Notes: generated by a model not told the origin, from the letters alone. Positions 16,601 through 26,543 are shown, counted from the stretch's first letter. The stretch: 64,000 bases of DNA from Bacteroidales bacterium (GCA_015061285.1 SUWW01000006.1:62001-126000), one strand, 5' to 3'. Numbers and translations: made by a program.

Positions 16601-19600
16601 TATATGATTATGGAACAGTAGCCGCAGATATTGTAAGGCCTACAGATCCTACTAAAGCAACTGATGATCAATATACATACAAATTTGCTGGCTGGGATCC
16701 AACAATTGACGATGTTACTGACGATGTCGTATATAAAGCTACATATACAAAAGAAAGTAGAAAGTATACGATTACTTTCAACGACGATGCAGGTAATTTG
16801 TTGTCTTCTCAGGAAGTTGCCTATGGTGTGATCCCTGTTTATGCCGGAGAAACGCCATCTAAGGGTGGAGATTATGTCTTTGTAGGCTGGACTCCTGATT
16901 TGGTTGCTGTAACTTCTGATGCTACTTACACTGCTAAGTTCATAGAGAATGCGTACAAGGTTGTCTTCTTGGATATTAAGGGCGATACTCTTAGTGTGAG
17001 TTATTATGCTGCTGGCGCTACAATTGACTATATTCCTGATGCTCCAGAAAAGGCTTCTACCGTTCAATATTCTTACACTTTTGTAGGTTGGTATTCTGGA
17101 TCAACTCCACTATCAACTATTGTTACTAAAGATGTTACGTATTCCCCTAGCTATGCTACTAAAACGAACGTTTACAATGTAACGTTTAGTGACTATGATG
17201 GAGCTATTCTATCGTCAGAGCCATATACCTATGGAAGTATTCCTGTAGCACCTCAAACTCCAACAAGGGCATCAACAGAACAATACAATTACACTTTCGC
17301 TAAATGGACTCCTTCGATTATTGCTGTTCATAAAGATGCGGAATACACTGCGGTGTACGATTCTACACGTGTAGAATATGACGTGTTCTTTGTGAATGGT
17401 ACGGATACGCTTCAAAATACTCCATTCAAATACGGCGAAGAGCCTGTTTATTCGAAAGAAACTCCTACGAAAGAGTCAACAGCTCAGTATAGTTATACAT
17501 TCAAAGAGTGGTCTCCAGAATTAGTGGCGGTTACGCAATCTGCAACTTACGAGGCTCAATTTGATTCTGTTGTTAATAAATACGAAGTGTATTTTGTAAA
17601 TGGAAATAATGTTGATACTATAAATGTAGAGTATGGCCAAATGCCTATTTACTCGAAAGAAACTCCTACGAAAGAGTCAACAGCTCAGTATAGTTATACA
17701 TTCAAAGAATGGTCTCCAGAATTAGTGGCAGTTACGCAATCTGCAACTTATGAGGCTCAATTTGATTCTGTGCTCAATAAGTATGAGGTGTATTTTGTAA
17801 ATGGCACTGATACTCTTCAAACAAATACATTGGAATATGGTACTATGCCAGAGTACATTGGTGTAACGCCGACCAAAGCTCCAGAAGGTAAAACTACTTT
17901 CGTATTTGTTGATTGGACGCCTGAAATTGACATCGTTCGTGCTAATACAACGTATGAAGCAACATTTAATGCTGTTATAGAAGGATCTCAAAAATTCCTT
18001 ATCTCTTTTGTCAGCGAAGGTGTAACGCTTCAGTCAGATTCTGTCGCGGCTGGTACTATGCCAAAATATATAGGTGAAACGCCAATTAAGGCTGCAACTG
18101 CTGATTATACATACGATTTCCACGATTGGACGCCAGAGATAGTAGCTGCTACTGCAGATGCGATTTACACGGCTCGCTTCGATTCTACGTTAATCGAGAA
18201 GACTAAATACTTAATCACCTTTATGAATGGTGATGAGAAGGTTCAAGAGAGTGAAGTCGAAGAGGGAGAAATGCCAGTTTGCGAAAAAATGCCTACTAAG
18301 GCTAATACCGAAGAGTATGTATATGCATTCAAAGGTTGGAAGCCAGAAGTTGTAAAGGCTATAGAGAATGCAACCTACTATGCTCAGTTCGACTCTCTCG
18401 AAGCAAGTAAGGCAGATTCGACATACTTCATCGCGACATTTGTGAATGGCTCGATAGTAGTATATGAGGATTCTGTGAAGTTCGGTGAGATGCCAGCATA
18501 CAAAGGTGCAGAACCTACTAAGGCTTCTACCGCAGATGTCGAATACAAGTTCATTGGTTGGAAACCTGAAATTCTGCCAGCTACTGCGCCTGTTACTTAT
18601 GAAGCCCAGTTCGAGGAAATACCTATTGTGCAGAATACTTACTTAATCACCTTTATGAATGGTGATGAGAAACTTCAAGAGAGCGAAGTTGAAGAAGGTG
18701 AAATGCCTATTTGCGAAAAAACTCCTTCAAAGGCTAAGACCGAAGAGTATGTATACGCATTCACAGGTTGGAATCCAGAAATTGTAAAGGCTACAGCGAA
18801 TGCTACCTACTACGCTAAGTTCGACTCAATGGAGGTTAGCAAGGCAGACACAATGAAGTATGTAATATCATTCGTGAACGATACTGTAACGCTTCAAACT
18901 GATACATTGAAGTATGGTGATATACCAACTTACAGAGGCGAAGAACCTACTAAGCCTTCTACAGCAAGATACGATTATACCTTCGCTGGTTGGAATCCGA
19001 TGATAGTTGGCGCAACACATGATACTACATATGTGGCTGTATTCGATACCACTGAAATTATTTTCGAAGGCTGTAAAGCTGAGATAAACGAAAATGCCGC
19101 TTCTGTGATATTCGATAAATGGATTTTGACAGTTAACAATTTGGCCATTAGCGATAGCATTGCTACGGTTGAATGGTATAAAGTGGTTGACGAACAAGAT
19201 GATTGGTGCGATGGAACTCGTGCAGATGATGTTCTTTTGGCAGCAGGTAAATACTTTACAGGTGATAGCGTGTTGACTAAGTTTGTTGATGCTAAAGTTT
19301 ATGCAGTAATCAAACTTGCTGAGCCAAGAAATGGTATTGAGTACATCATATCGAATATTATCGATTTGACTAATACGACGGTTATAGCAGTTGCTCCTAC
19401 GCAAGCGCGCCATGGTCAAACAATACGCGTTTCTGGTTTGCCTTCTGCCGATGCCGTAATTCGTGTTTACAATTTGTATGGTACGATGGTTAAGAATATC
19501 AAAACTAACGGTGATCAAATTGTAACATTCGAGGCCGAGGATAGCGATGGTATATATATCGTGAATGTCAAAGCAGGTGAGTATTCTAAGAGTGTTAAGT

Positions 19601-19614
19601 ACATTGTGAAATAA
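13672..19614 (+). CDS. Giant surface protein with 14 InlB-B-type repeats and type IX secretion signal
   Basis: About 1980 residues. A signal peptide (about 1-31; FIVAFLLGVISLPSEAQ) is followed by about 780 residues of beta-rich N-terminal region that I cannot name. Residues about 813-1796 hold 14 tandem repeats of about 63-73 residues with the pattern YxVxFV...D...YG...P..PTKA...YTF.GW.P....VT...YTA.F, the Listeria-Bacteroides/InlB-B repeat. The end (VRVSGLPSADAVIRVYNLYG, then DGIYIVNVKAGEYSKSVKYIVK) is a type IX sorting domain of type A, so it should be exported and attached to the surface. Likely roles are adhesion or matrix binding, by inference. An alternative GTG start lies at 13609, but the ATG at 13672 gives a proper signal peptide. 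A beta-barrel gene follows after 18 bp. Confidence 0.88.
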   Translation: MNKISVRLCGQCCARFIVAFLLGVISLPSEAQFTDLTFESGREQYLSSDGTKILPKTIFKIEIGEGYYIYDPADGNEDDYYGNDYKGIGANFKTSSEVSVDGYPDGSWPLRAKVSANINVATAYISNNTRLWYIDPKSGNRVDVKHTAYRVSATNTLNSQWTIEPWEVSYFPSGVTVHLDLPCVYSIDDAVETKHYSSFEYEVVECAVVEKNSYTSAVGNVLSNAEAVIVKAPAVLTVNNALNVNQLIVEGGNEYTASGEDFCLSAGVVVSNAGNLTVNKDAWFLGPENGGTKQIGWLINKGTYTSNESHFTRLIDNDGNFERAKSFGSSIVKNKSANLFSQWQYFSVPTKTATDNSNYRIAPRGLEWNETSYKFVMPTINSGSGKSVSNVSFYSVAKDMTLNNYDAIRSLANASSGIANSTSDPTSSNYVSTNSPLVVYKQSGTNEKEQASSVLHFSHSEINDAASYNYVATDQYENSNGSYSILGSALYISNPYQAPIDWRAMAEGGVFDVNDVRNVTTQSFYGIASQTIYNVATGFTTYDGPMQYGYLQQPMSPAQLTTLAQDATPSITVSKDYLTAYRNVRNKYVGTTTAKCDTWPYVRFYVDDVDNPNGVGNRNVFVVYFLTQSQYDQYITEGYTAGGESKEHYPYSTPSGNLMINSLYEAKIAAGIMSDQFYANVPYIGAATQTEGESDAISERYPTVIKAVVYDESNDNIDTNCDVWFYIAEGEKNVEYGILDYGNIKSSGIGVKLGDLRLNVYEDGNLLSDITSANFDVSANRKGRSLSVRFDNNVNRVRLGNIETTVSSKTSNQYSVEFVDDDDITVLKESILYTSGTLAADIVKPSDPTKASDAQYTYEFAGWVPAIADVTSNAIYTASYTPTLRQYSVTFVDEDGTTVLKSTKYDFGTSASEIVLPTTPTKSADAQYTYEFAGWNNAIEDVTGDVTYTATYTPTLRQYSVSFVDEDGTTELKAAELYDYGTVAADIVRPTDPTKATDDQYTYKFAGWDPTIDDVTDDVVYKATYTKESRKYTITFNDDAGNLLSSQEVAYGVIPVYAGETPSKGGDYVFVGWTPDLVAVTSDATYTAKFIENAYKVVFLDIKGDTLSVSYYAAGATIDYIPDAPEKASTVQYSYTFVGWYSGSTPLSTIVTKDVTYSPSYATKTNVYNVTFSDYDGAILSSEPYTYGSIPVAPQTPTRASTEQYNYTFAKWTPSIIAVHKDAEYTAVYDSTRVEYDVFFVNGTDTLQNTPFKYGEEPVYSKETPTKESTAQYSYTFKEWSPELVAVTQSATYEAQFDSVVNKYEVYFVNGNNVDTINVEYGQMPIYSKETPTKESTAQYSYTFKEWSPELVAVTQSATYEAQFDSVLNKYEVYFVNGTDTLQTNTLEYGTMPEYIGVTPTKAPEGKTTFVFVDWTPEIDIVRANTTYEATFNAVIEGSQKFLISFVSEGVTLQSDSVAAGTMPKYIGETPIKAATADYTYDFHDWTPEIVAATADAIYTARFDSTLIEKTKYLITFMNGDEKVQESEVEEGEMPVCEKMPTKANTEEYVYAFKGWKPEVVKAIENATYYAQFDSLEASKADSTYFIATFVNGSIVVYEDSVKFGEMPAYKGAEPTKASTADVEYKFIGWKPEILPATAPVTYEAQFEEIPIVQNTYLITFMNGDEKLQESEVEEGEMPICEKTPSKAKTEEYVYAFTGWNPEIVKATANATYYAKFDSMEVSKADTMKYVISFVNDTVTLQTDTLKYGDIPTYRGEEPTKPSTARYDYTFAGWNPMIVGATHDTTYVAVFDTTEIIFEGCKAEINENAASVIFDKWILTVNNLAISDSIATVEWYKVVDEQDDWCDGTRADDVLLAAGKYFTGDSVLTKFVDAKVYAVIKLAEPRNGIEYIISNIIDLTNTTVIAVAPTQARHGQTIRVSGLPSADAVIRVYNLYGTMVKNIKTNGDQIVTFEAEDSDGIYIVNVKAGEYSKSVKYIVK
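16108..19059 (+). repeat. 14 InlB-B-type coding repeats
   Basis: Fourteen degenerate units of about 190-220 nt. Units 7 and 8 are almost identical at the DNA level: TCGAAAGAAACTCCTACGAA recurs at 17452 and 17653, a period of 201 nt. Units 11 and 13 are also close, with a period of 429 nt (two units). This indicates recent expansion by both single- and double-unit duplication. Confidence 0.9.
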
Positions 19615-19632
19615 GTTGAAAAATAGATACTT

Positions 19633-20589
19633 ATGAAAAAGATAATAATATCGATAGTATCGTTAGCGCTTGCTTCTATGGCGAGTGCACAGCTGAAAGA
19701 TTTGACCACCAACACAGATAAGTTTCAGATTGTAGGTGCAGGATTGAGAGTAGGTGGTGGTTCGTTTATGCAAACAGGCGATGGCTTAACCGCTTCGTTG
19801 GGTTTGAATGGTACAGTAGATGGCATCTACGGATTCTATTTCGCCCGCTCCGATAAATCGAAACCATACATAGGTATTCGTTCGGGTTTGTCTATTGCTT
19901 ACGGTCAAAATAAGGTTACTGCTTCAGAAGTAAGCCAAACTTATAAAGCGACATTTGTTGATGAAGGTTTGGATGTAACCTATAGAACCATTGCAACTGA
20001 TATTGAAGAAACAAATAGTAGAATAGCATTGGAAGTGCCAGTAATGGCGTCGGCTATCTACAAATGTTTCTGGGCTAACTTGGGTGTACGAGTAGGCATT
20101 CCAATAATATCGAACTACAAACAAGATTTGGCTTCAGCAAGTGTGACCGCTCAAGTTACCGATGGTCAGAATTTCGATATGCCTATCGAAAATTCTCTTG
20201 CACTTGGACGTGTTGACGGAAAAAGTTTCGACGATAAACTTGAAGGCCCATCGTTCAATGTCTCTCTTGCCTTCGAAGGTGGCTATGCTATGGAAGTGGC
20301 TGGTAATTGGCTCATGCTTGGAGCATATTTCAACTACGGCTTAGTGAACAACTTCGACGGCGGGAAAGTAAATCATATCGATTGTGATTTGAACTCTCTG
20401 CCTGCCAATGTTACTGTTAACTCGCTTACAAAATCGTGCGCAGACAAGATGGGCGAAATGAGTTTTGGTATAAAAGCTTCATACAATTGGCAACTTGGTA
20501 ATAGTAGCGGAAGTAAAATCAGTAAAAGTTCCAAGAGCAGCAAGAGCAAAAGCAGCGGTAAGAAAAAGGGTGGTAAAGTAAGATTCTAA
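19633..20589 (+). CDS. Outer-membrane beta-barrel protein with Lys/Ser-rich C-terminal tail
   Basis: 318 residues: a signal peptide (about 1-19, ending ASAQ), then alternating strands typical of PorT-like/OmpA-like barrels (GLRVGGGSFMQTGDGLTASLGLNG; YIGIRSGLSIAYG; LMLGAYFNYGLVNNF). The last 28 residues form a Ser/Lys/Gly tail ending KVRF, unusual for a barrel. It starts 18 bp after the giant repeat protein in the same direction, suggesting a functional pair such as an anchor or export partner; this is inference. No catalytic motif is seen. Confidence 0.7.
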   Translation: MKKIIISIVSLALASMASAQLKDLTTNTDKFQIVGAGLRVGGGSFMQTGDGLTASLGLNGTVDGIYGFYFARSDKSKPYIGIRSGLSIAYGQNKVTASEVSQTYKATFVDEGLDVTYRTIATDIEETNSRIALEVPVMASAIYKCFWANLGVRVGIPIISNYKQDLASASVTAQVTDGQNFDMPIENSLALGRVDGKSFDDKLEGPSFNVSLAFEGGYAMEVAGNWLMLGAYFNYGLVNNFDGGKVNHIDCDLNSLPANVTVNSLTKSCADKMGEMSFGIKASYNWQLGNSSGSKISKSSKSSKSKSSGKKKGGKVRF

Positions 20590-20606
20590 AATAAAAATTA
20601 TATGAT

Positions 20607-20642
20607 GAAAGAGACGTACTCGTATGGGTGCGTCTCTTTTTG
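20607..20642. terminator. Bidirectional terminator between the surface operon and azlD
   Basis: AAAGAGACG (20608-20616) pairs with CGTCTCTTT (20631-20639), with T-run on the plus side and A-run before it. It lies between convergent genes. Confidence 0.75.
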
Positions 20643-20696
20643 TTATACCATGACATAAGTATTACGCATATAAAAATTAGGCGTAGTGTTATCTTT

Positions 20697-20999
20697 TTAT
20701 GAAAGAATTAATTCTACAATCAATACTACAAAACAGCAAACTGCTGCAGTTTTGAAAAGATTGGCGCCTATTCGTGCTACTATTATGCCTGCTGCAAATG
20801 CAATTGCGCCAGCTATAGGTTCGTTCGTTGCGTCGATAATTGCAGGAAACGTCATCACCGATAGTGTTACGTAAGGAACGTAATACAAAAACGATTGTAA
20901 GAAACTATTCTTTATTTCAAAACGAATGAGCGTCAACGGCACTACTCGTATGGCTATCGTTACGAGAAACATTACCAATATGTATGTGTAGTTACTCAT
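20697..20999 (-). CDS. azlD: AzlD-type branched-chain amino acid export subunit
   Basis: 100 residues, very hydrophobic, about three to four membrane helices, with the AzlD-like segment VTIAIRVVPLTLIRF near the N-terminus and YYVPYVTLSVMTFPAI in the middle. AzlD is the small partner of AzlC. Its start overlaps the azlC stop by 4 bp, indicating translational coupling. Together they export branched-chain amino acids or analogues through the inner membrane. Confidence 0.85.
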   Translation of the reverse strand: MSNYTYILVMFLVTIAIRVVPLTLIRFEIKNSFLQSFLYYVPYVTLSVMTFPAIIDATNEPIAGAIAFAAGIIVARIGANLFKTAAVCCFVVLIVELILS

Positions 21000-21712
21000 T
21001 GTTGATTTTCTTTGTTGATTGGAAATGCAAATGCTGCAATTGCCGAGATAATCACTGTAAGAATTAATATTCTTGTGCCTTCAGATATTTCTGCTGTAAG
21101 AGGTATTGTTGCCATCGCAAAGCTCGATGCAAAACTAATAGCTACAATGCAGCTCATGATTTTGTTTCCTTTGGTAGGTGGTATTACTATAGCTATAAAC
21201 ATACCAAAAAGTGCTACGCTCAATGCGCTTACAAGTCTTGCCGACATTATGTTGCCTGCAAAACAACCTATTCCTGTTCCTATCGTCCACATCGGCACGG
21301 CAAATAGCATCGCACCATAAGAGAAATATGGGTTAAGAGTTCCTTTCTGTGCTATAGATATGCCAAAAATTTCGTCTGTAACGCCGTAGCCAATAAGTAT
21401 GCGTTGTAGTATAGGTGTATTAGATGCTAATTTTTGGCTTAGGGCAGTGCTCATAAGCAGATAACGTAAGTTTATTATGAACGTTGCAATTGCTACCTCC
21501 CATAGTGTTGCTTGAGCTCCTATTAATGTAAATCCTGCAAATTCGCCTGCTGATGCCATGCAGAGCCAGCTAGCTATCATACTTTGTAATGGTGATACGT
21601 TTACTGAACGTGCCATAATTCCAAGAGAGAAAGCAACTGCTAAATATCCCAATCCAATTGGGATGCCGTTGTGAAATCCTTCTATGAATGCCTTCTTGTT
21701 TTCGCTGTTCAT
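20996..21712 (-). CDS. azlC: AzlC-type branched-chain amino acid permease
   Basis: 238 residues, polytopic, with the AzlC signature GFHNGIPIGLGYLAVAFSLGIMAR at the start and a conserved FAGFTLIGAQATLWE segment. It forms the large subunit of the AzlCD exporter in the inner membrane. It sits 21 bp after the thiE-like gene and overlaps azlD by 4 bp, so the three probably form one transcript. No regulator of the AzlB type lies beside it. Confidence 0.87.
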   Translation of the reverse strand: MNSENKKAFIEGFHNGIPIGLGYLAVAFSLGIMARSVNVSPLQSMIASWLCMASAGEFAGFTLIGAQATLWEVAIATFIINLRYLLMSTALSQKLASNTPILQRILIGYGVTDEIFGISIAQKGTLNPYFSYGAMLFAVPMWTIGTGIGCFAGNIMSARLVSALSVALFGMFIAIVIPPTKGNKIMSCIVAISFASSFAMATIPLTAEISEGTRILILTVIISAIAAFAFPINKENQQ

Positions 21713-21733
21713 GTGCTTGTTACGTTGTTTGTC

Positions 21734-22330
21734 TCATATTTCTGCATTCAACTCTGCAACTCGTTTTAGAATTGTTTCGGTGTCTCCACTATTCCAAATG
21801 TAGCCAAGGACCGCGAAGCCACCGAACCCCCATGCTCTGATTTGTGAGATTTTTTCATGAGTAACTCCACCTAAGGCATATACTTTGTCGTTGATTATGC
21901 CGCATGCTTTGGCATTTGCAAGTTCATAATTATCGAATCTTGCGTCGTATCCGCTTTTCGATATGCTTTGGAAAATCGGACTAAGAAATACGTAGTCGCA
22001 TGATGTTGTCATTCGTTCTACTTCAGCAAAGTTGTGGCACGAAGCCGAAATTCTACCACTCCAATTTTGAGGAGCAATAGGGCTCTTGGCGCTTAGATGA
22101 ATTCCACCGAGGTTGAAATGTTCGGCAATGTCGAAATTGTAATGAATAGTTAGGCGAGGGTAGTACTCTTTATCTATTTTACTGATGAGGTTTTCAATAT
22201 CTATTGGAAGAGCCGAAGGTTTGCGTATGTGCATGATGCACGAATCATCATAAGCCATAATCCTATTGATTATGGAAGCCTCATTTTCAATGAAATTCTC
22301 TTGAGTGATTATTACAAACTTCAGACGCAA
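21734..22330 (-). CDS. Thiamine phosphate synthase-like (ThiE/TenI fold) protein
   Basis: 198 residues of the TIM-barrel ThiE/TenI group. Visible elements are an HIRKP strand (the RxK substrate-binding position), GGIHLSAKSP, a YVFLSPIFQSISKSGY loop matching the P-x-F-x-[ST]-x-[ST]-K motif, and YALGGV near the end. ThiE joins HMP-PP and HET-P; TenI-like members instead aromatise the thiazole. No other thiamine genes are adjacent and no TPP riboswitch was seen upstream, so the exact reaction is uncertain. Two tRNA-Lys genes lie just upstream on the same strand. Confidence 0.75.
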   Translation of the reverse strand: MRLKFVIITQENFIENEASIINRIMAYDDSCIMHIRKPSALPIDIENLISKIDKEYYPRLTIHYNFDIAEHFNLGGIHLSAKSPIAPQNWSGRISASCHNFAEVERMTTSCDYVFLSPIFQSISKSGYDARFDNYELANAKACGIINDKVYALGGVTHEKISQIRAWGFGGFAVLGYIWNSGDTETILKRVAELNAEI

Positions 22331-22369
22331 GGTTTTGTAATATAGAATGTGTTGCTAAGCAACTTTTAG

Positions 22370-22442
22370 TGACCCGCCAGGGGATCGAACCCTGGACCCA
22401 CAGATTAAGAGTCTGTTGCTCTACCAGCTGAGCTAGCGAGTC
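22370..22442 (-). tRNA. tRNA-Lys (anticodon CTT), copy 2 in transcription order
   Basis: On the minus strand the acceptor GACTCGC pairs with GCGGGTC, the anticodon stem ACAGA/TCTGT encloses CTCTTAA (anticodon CTT), and the T arm contains GGTTCGATCC. CCA is not encoded (CTA follows the discriminator). The sequence is identical to the copy at 22495-22567. Confidence 0.95.
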
Positions 22443-22448
22443 TTTTTT

Positions 22449-22465
22449 CTGTCTCTTCGAGACAG
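22449..22465. repeat. Short perfect hairpin between the two tRNA-Lys genes
   Basis: CTGTCTC and GAGACAG arms of 7 bp with a TTC loop. On the transcribed minus strand it is followed by A residues, not T, so it is not a standard terminator; it may guide processing of a dicistronic tRNA precursor. Confidence 0.55.
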
Positions 22466-22494
22466 ATGTGGCGTTTTGAGTTTTATTTGCTTAG

Positions 22495-22567
22495 TGACCC
22501 GCCAGGGGATCGAACCCTGGACCCACAGATTAAGAGTCTGTTGCTCTACCAGCTGAGCTAGCGAGTC
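22495..22567 (-). tRNA. tRNA-Lys (anticodon CTT), copy 1 in transcription order
   Basis: Identical in sequence to the tRNA at 22370-22442, 52 bp away, same orientation. CCA is not encoded. A good promoter lies about 32 bp upstream, so the two are probably co-transcribed. Confidence 0.95.
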
Positions 22568-22598
22568 ATATTGTCGCCATGTCTCTCTTAAGACGGCG

Positions 22599-22628
22599 CA
22601 AAGGTATATATCATTTTGATAAGCGCAA
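22599..22628 (-). promoter_or_regulatory. Bacteroidota-type promoter for the tRNA-Lys pair
   Basis: On the minus strand a TTG -33 element (22626-22628) is followed after 19 bp by TACCTTTG (22599-22606), an exact TAnnTTTG -7 box. Geometry is the same as upstream of tRNA-Arg. Confidence 0.65.
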
Positions 22629-22694
22629 GGCGTAAAATCAAAAATATTTTTCCTAATTCGCTTTTTGTTTGTTATATGCCTGTAAATCAAAATG

Positions 22695-24923
22695 CTATTT
22701 CATGCTCCAATGTGCGTGATATTGCGTAGATGCGCCTTTGTCGATTGTTATATATTCCGTTGTTATCGTAGGTATTTCAATATTGTTTCGTTTCAGATAT
22801 TCTAAAAGTTTCGCATTGCGAGCTTCTGCATTTTGCGAGATTGAGGCTTCTAATGTGTTGGCGTATAGTGCTATGGCTTTTTGAGCTATCGTTGCGTCTT
22901 GTTCCACACTTGTGTTCGTCTCTTCTATTTTTTTGTTGGCAAAAGCATTTAGAATTTTGTCGCTATCTGATATTTTGAGTGCACGCTCTTCAACTATTAT
23001 GTCATTTATGTGAGCAGCATCAATATTGTTTTGTTGTATATATAGCTGTTTCTTTAGGTGAAGCAAGCAGCAAGCAGCTAAAGCTTTCGTCTTGTCGATC
23101 TCTTGCACAAGTGATAATTGCATATTAGGCTTCTTAGCTAATACTTCTGACATTGATGTGAAAGAAGCAAGTTGAGCATCTGTGAAACTTGTCTTGTATG
23201 GCTCTACTTCTACAAATTCGGCTTTAGCATCATCTGATTTGAATGCGCTTAGAGGCGATGTGGCAACTTTTACCAGTAGATTGCAAAATGTGTTAAGTAT
23301 AATCTTGCCATACGAAAATTCAGGCGAATTAATGTCGCCTTTTATTGGCATATCTAAGCTAATGTTATTGTCTTTGTCGGTTAGTATGTACAGTGCGAGT
23401 TTCAAAGGCGCTTTAGTTTGAGGCTTTATCGATCTGTCTTTATCTCCTATTTCGGGATTGAATATTCCTATGTGGTTCGTGCCGTCTAATTTCCCACTCT
23501 TAATAATGTTCTGACTACTTATGGTTAGTTTGCCGCTTGTGATAGGAGAACCGAACATATATAGTGAATATGGTGAGAAATGCTCCAAATCAATGTTGTT
23601 AAGAGCAATGCTGATATTTTGGTTGCAAATGTCGTTTATGCCACCTCGCCAACGTAAGTCGAAATTTCCTGCATTTTGCAATGTTGCTGTAATATGAACG
23701 TCGTTGTCGTTGCCATCCATAATGAAGTTTTGGGTGTTTACTTCAATATTGGAGATATTATAGTCGAACACTTGCGGAAGTGAGTGGTCGGTGAACTGTG
23801 CCGAAGAATTTACTATAGACAAATTGTCTATACATATTCTTGGCATAACAGAAACAGTGTCAGTGTCGGCGTTTGTCTGTGCCGATTCTGTAATCGATGT
23901 TGTGTCGCTGATGAGCGAGTCGGAAGTTATAATTGGCGCAAGGAGTCGTGTGATGGTGTTCTCTTTGTCGTTGAAGATCTCAAATTGTGACGACAATCCT
24001 GATGTATACACACGGCCGAATGCAATATTTTTCTTCGAAAGGTTGAATGATTTTATTTCGTTGTAGAGCGAATCGAACGAGATTATGTTGACGCTATCTG
24101 GCGAAAGAATCCTAAAACTATCTATTGCGAGTGTGCCCATAATATCGAAATTAATTACATGTTGCATCGACCCTTTGATGTTGAGCTTGGTTGTCAGGTT
24201 GCCCTCTATGCTTTCGATGTTTATCGTTTGTTTTAAGTATGGTAAAAGTGGTGTTAAACTGAAACGATCAATATCTAAATAGAGATTATATGTAGAATCC
24301 GTTGGCTCTACACTGACGTTGGTCGATAGTTTGCCGCCCTCGGCGAAATTGAGGTTAAGTCCCATTTGGGCGTTGGGGTTCGATAGATTTATAGTCGGAA
24401 TCGCAAGCGATAAGTCATGCATGATCCATTCGCTTCCAATGCTATTGTCGTGATAGTGTAGGAGGTTGTGTTCAATACTAATATTGTTGATGATAATATC
24501 CCAATTCGCCGCAGACGTATCGGCTGGGGCAACATCTTTGGTGCTATCTGCTGCAAAATGCTCTATTATATCGCTGAAGTTGAATTGCGTCCCATTTTGC
24601 GTAATGTTATACCTCGCATTGCTAAGGGTTAACGACTCAACATCTATTTTTTTCTTGATTAGCGATGTTAATGATATGTTTACTTCGAGAGTGTGAAAAG
24701 CTATAAAATTGTCGCTATCGTTAGCTTCGTAAAGCGTGAAGTCCTCTATACAAACATTTCCAGTGAAAATATTTATACCTAATGATCCAATGTCTATTTT
24801 GCGTCCGATGAGTTCGTATGAATGCTTTTGAATGTATTGTTTTGCAATTTGAGGAACTATAAATTCAATTATAAGCAATATGCATAATAGTGCTGTTGCT
24901 GAGATAATTAGCAATCTTTTCAT
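22695..24923 (-). CDS. AsmA-like / DUF748-type membrane-anchored protein
   Basis: 742 residues. One N-terminal membrane helix (about 4-26) is followed by a long periplasmic beta-rich region. The start (VPQIAKQYIQKHSYELIGRKIDIGSLGINIFTGN) is typical of AsmA/DUF748 proteins, which belong to the bridge-like lipid-transfer superfamily together with TamB and YhdP. The C-terminal third (about 540-742) becomes helical and Gln/Asn/Ala-rich. It is probably involved in envelope lipid homeostasis, by family inference. Transcribed alone, divergent from gdhA. Confidence 0.78.
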   Translation of the reverse strand: MKRLLIISATALLCILLIIEFIVPQIAKQYIQKHSYELIGRKIDIGSLGINIFTGNVCIEDFTLYEANDSDNFIAFHTLEVNISLTSLIKKKIDVESLTLSNARYNITQNGTQFNFSDIIEHFAADSTKDVAPADTSAANWDIIINNISIEHNLLHYHDNSIGSEWIMHDLSLAIPTINLSNPNAQMGLNLNFAEGGKLSTNVSVEPTDSTYNLYLDIDRFSLTPLLPYLKQTINIESIEGNLTTKLNIKGSMQHVINFDIMGTLAIDSFRILSPDSVNIISFDSLYNEIKSFNLSKKNIAFGRVYTSGLSSQFEIFNDKENTITRLLAPIITSDSLISDTTSITESAQTNADTDTVSVMPRICIDNLSIVNSSAQFTDHSLPQVFDYNISNIEVNTQNFIMDGNDNDVHITATLQNAGNFDLRWRGGINDICNQNISIALNNIDLEHFSPYSLYMFGSPITSGKLTISSQNIIKSGKLDGTNHIGIFNPEIGDKDRSIKPQTKAPLKLALYILTDKDNNISLDMPIKGDINSPEFSYGKIILNTFCNLLVKVATSPLSAFKSDDAKAEFVEVEPYKTSFTDAQLASFTSMSEVLAKKPNMQLSLVQEIDKTKALAACCLLHLKKQLYIQQNNIDAAHINDIIVEERALKISDSDKILNAFANKKIEETNTSVEQDATIAQKAIALYANTLEASISQNAEARNAKLLEYLKRNNIEIPTITTEYITIDKGASTQYHAHWSMK

Positions 24924-25142
24924 CTTTCTTTTCTTTCACACATAATAATGCTTCAAAGATAAGTAATGTGAAGTCATGCGCGTTCTTTTTTGTTGATGTA
25001 ACAAGAGTGTTGGCTGTTGATTATGCGGTGTTTACAGAATTGTGATGTCAAGTAGAGTGGGAGTTTTCAGTAATATACGTAAACATGTACGCGCAACGCG
25101 TAAAGAGATAAATAGGAAATCCGGGAGAAGTGTTGAGTCAAA

Positions 25143-25150
25143 TACATTTG
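25143..25150 (+). promoter_or_regulatory. -7 box upstream of gdhA
   Basis: TACATTTG matches TAnnTTTG exactly, 41 bp before the gdhA start. No clear TTTG -33 element lies at the usual 19-21 bp distance, so the call rests on the -7 box alone. Confidence 0.4.
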
Positions 25151-25184
25151 TGTCATAAGAAAATAACTCACAAAAAATAAATAG

Positions 25185-26543
<1,359 letters not shown>

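Noticed and set aside
16108-19059. CRISPR-like array
   Set aside because: The repeats are about 200 nt, translate in one frame as protein repeats and have no spacers.
18868-19518. 216-residue ORF antisense to the repeat protein
   Set aside because: It mirrors the repeat and sorting-domain coding sequence; no start context or family support.
22433-22690. Minus-strand 85-residue ORF over the tRNA-Lys region
   Set aside because: It reads through a tRNA gene (the LAQLVEQQTLNLWVQGSIPW pattern is a known false translation of tRNA) and matches no protein family.
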